Origin: Clostridiales bacterium
Lineage (GTDB): Bacteria > Bacillota > Clostridia > TANB77 > CAG-508
Assembly: GCA_003525075.1 (NCBI GenBank)
Contig: DQFO01000021.1
Location: 160,692 to 212,494 of the forward strand
Length of the DNA stretch: 51,803 nucleotides
Direction of reading: 5' to 3'
Shown: one piece after another, positions 50,427 through 51,803 of the stretch
Layout of the letters: every line of letters begins with the position of its first letter
Position numbering within the stretch: the first letter of the stretch is position 1
The notes under the pieces: model-generated
Told to the model about the DNA's origin: nothing
The model's database searches: none
Seen by the model: the letters and a program-made list of their open reading frames with translations, nothing else
Translations under genes and position numbers: made by a program

Positions 50427-51371
50427 ATGAAAAAAGAGATAGATTTAAAAGAAAGTTTTGATTTTTATGATCAAACATACTTAAAAACATATAATCTAAA
50501 TAAATCAATTAGATATCAATTAAACTTACTAGATTCTTTAGATATGTTTACACGTAAACATTCTGAAAATGTTGCAACTGTTACTTGCAATTTATGCAAA
50601 AAATTACATTGTACAAAGGGGTTCACTGAATATTGTGTAACTTGTGCTTATATACATGATATTGGTAAAATGTTTATTTCTCAAAATATTTTACAAAAAA
50701 ATGGCAAATTAACAGATGAAGAATTTGAAATAATGAAAACTCATACTACACTTGGTTATCAATTATGTCTAAAAGATAAAGCTTTAAGACCTTATTATGC
50801 TGGTCCTTATTATCATCATGAGGCTCTTGATGGAACTGGCTATCCTCAAGGATTATTAAAAAAAGATATTCCTTATGAAGCTCAAATAATAAGAGTTGCT
50901 GATGAATTTGATGCTATTGTTAGTAAACGTCAATATAAATCTCATATTAATATTTCAGATGCTTTAAAAATTATAATTGAAAATACTCAGCCTTCACCTA
51001 ATGCTCCTCAAGGAACTGGATTTACTAATGCTGGAAAAAATAATAAATTGGTTGTAAAAAAATTAATAAGTGTTGTTTTAGATGATACCGAATATGAAAT
51101 TGCTTGTACTATGAATTATTTGAAATATCTTGAAGAACAAATTAAACGTTTGAAAAATATTGAACATTTGATAGCAAAAATGAATTCTGCAAAAAAACAA
51201 GAAGATATTGATTTTTATAAGGATTATATTCCTGGTTTCTTTAAGAATAATGAATCTTTTGATAATTTTGATCAAATTTTTCAAGAGTATAATGATGCTT
51301 ATACTTCTAAAAAGAAGGCTGTTGATGACTTATTTTCTGAAATAAAGAAGATTAAAAAATTAAAAGTATAA
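50427..51371 (+). CDS. HD-GYP domain phosphodiesterase (c-di-GMP type)
   Basis: HD-GYP proteins hydrolyse cyclic di-GMP, or in some cases other cyclic nucleotides. The 314 residues hold an HD-GYP domain (about 30-225) with H45, HDIGK (77-81), HHEALDGTGYP (130-140) and RVADEFDAIV (156-165); all metal ligands seem intact. There is no receiver or sensor domain. A Lys-rich coiled tail (about 225-314) follows. As type IV pili are often governed by c-di-GMP, a link with the pilus operon is possible. GAAAGGATTTAAAAA gives the start. Confidence 0.88.
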   Translation: MKKEIDLKESFDFYDQTYLKTYNLNKSIRYQLNLLDSLDMFTRKHSENVATVTCNLCKKLHCTKGFTEYCVTCAYIHDIGKMFISQNILQKNGKLTDEEFEIMKTHTTLGYQLCLKDKALRPYYAGPYYHHEALDGTGYPQGLLKKDIPYEAQIIRVADEFDAIVSKRQYKSHINISDALKIIIENTQPSPNAPQGTGFTNAGKNNKLVVKKLISVVLDDTEYEIACTMNYLKYLEEQIKRLKNIEHLIAKMNSAKKQEDIDFYKDYIPGFFKNNESFDNFDQIFQEYNDAYTSKKKAVDDLFSEIKKIKKLKV

Positions 51372-51372
51372 T

Positions 51373-51412
51373 AAATGTTGAAGTAGCTATTAAAATAACT
51401 ACTTCAACATTT
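51373..51412 (+). terminator. Terminator after the HD-GYP gene
   Basis: A 14-bp stem (51373-51386 with 51399-51412) followed by TTACTATTTTTT. Confidence 0.85.
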
Positions 51413-51803
51413 TTACTATTTTTTATAAAAAGTAATGCACTTATTCTTTCTAGTTTTTACTTAGTGTTCTCTAGTTTCAACATTAAGCTTTTGATATAAA
51501 AAATTTTCTTGAAGTTAATTATAAAAATGAACATATTAAAAGTACAAACAATTACATAATTTTAGTTATTTCTTAGTATAACCTTAAAATGTACTAAAAA
51601 GCTGAGGCAGAAAACATTTAAAGTTTTCTACCCCAACTATTGACATATAGTCCCTTTATCATAAACAGTTTTATTTTTCTATATATTTTATACTGTAACA
51701 TCCATTTTATATTCAAGTCATATTAATATACTGTAGCGTTCTGTTAACTATTATAATTTTTATGAGGTATTACTAGAACATTGCCTCAACCTGATTAATC
51801 GTA
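51413..51803. other. Gene-free end of the window, possible insertion-sequence end
   Basis: No reading frame with a ribosome binding site is seen on either strand. A small hairpin (GAAAAC/GTTTTC, 51609-51627) sits within CTGAGGCAGAAAAC...GTTTTCTACCCCAAC, and GGTTGAGGCAATG occurs on the other strand near 51780. Such GAGGCAGAAAAC palindromes look like ends of insertion sequences or small mobile elements, but no transposase is visible. Confidence 0.3.

Overview
The window is an AT-rich (roughly 27-30% GC by eye), densely packed stretch of chromosome from an endospore-forming Clostridia-type Firmicute. The evidence is the spoVAC-spoVAD-spoVAE operon, gpr, ytxC and a SpoIVFB/SpoIVFA-like pair; strong AGGAGG ribosome binding sites; consensus TTGACA/TATAAT promoters; and Gram-positive genes (sepF, divIVA, HU, the SpoVB-like flippase, YuiD-like and DUF975 proteins). 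The composition and gene set resemble uncultured gut clostridia, but the species cannot be named from sequence alone. Most genes are on the minus strand.

Layout. 1-2177: 5' end of a tRNA-Gly, ruvB, a DUF975 membrane protein. 2303-3605: a self-contained cassette (promoter, one unrecognised gene, terminator) whose GC content and codon use differ sharply from everything around it. 3641-14376: a tiny ORF, a GH15 glucoamylase behind a duplicated hairpin leader, a beta-CASP RNase-like protein, a coiled-coil protein, FtsK/SpoIIIE, an ATPase-B-like protein, rsmD, a pilin-like protein, divIVA and sepF. 14537-27444: HlyD-like protein, miaA, a membrane protein, mutL (endonuclease motifs degenerate), a GT4 glycosyltransferase, folA, a PflX-like radical SAM protein, fhs, a YuiD-like phosphatase, xseB, a pilin-like protein, HU and a flippase. 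27525-28552: L13-S9 operon with a structured leader. 28571-38401: a ten-gene type IV pilus operon (pilM/N fusion, pilO, pilP-like, pilins, pilD, pilB, pilT, pilC) read leftward. 38544-40466: spoVA operon. 40450-42473: HAD phosphatase and the infC-rpmI-rplT operon with its attenuator leader. 42513-45350: DUF4912 protein and GH57 branching enzyme separated by an array of hairpins. 45501-51412: ytxC, gpr, a frameshifted SpoIVFB-like protease, an M23 protein, a tail-anchored protein, a sortase and an HD-GYP phosphodiesterase. 51413-51803: no gene seen.

How the genes fit together. Three themes recur: endospore formation and germination (spoVA, gpr, ytxC, SpoIVF-like pair); a monoderm type IV pilus lacking an outer-membrane secretin; and alpha-glucan storage and turnover (GT4, GH57, GH15, with DUF4912 beside GH57), which could be a granulose-type reserve linked to sporulation. 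The rest is housekeeping.

The most unusual observations are the foreign-composition cassette, the covarying tandem hairpin leader of the GH15 gene, hairpins placed between Shine-Dalgarno and start codon in pilB and pilD, a MutL with all three visible nuclease motifs altered, an apparent AUA start for infC, pilins lacking Glu5, and two sequence motifs shared between promoters (TGTTACA repeats; TATCGAAAAATCTTGAC).
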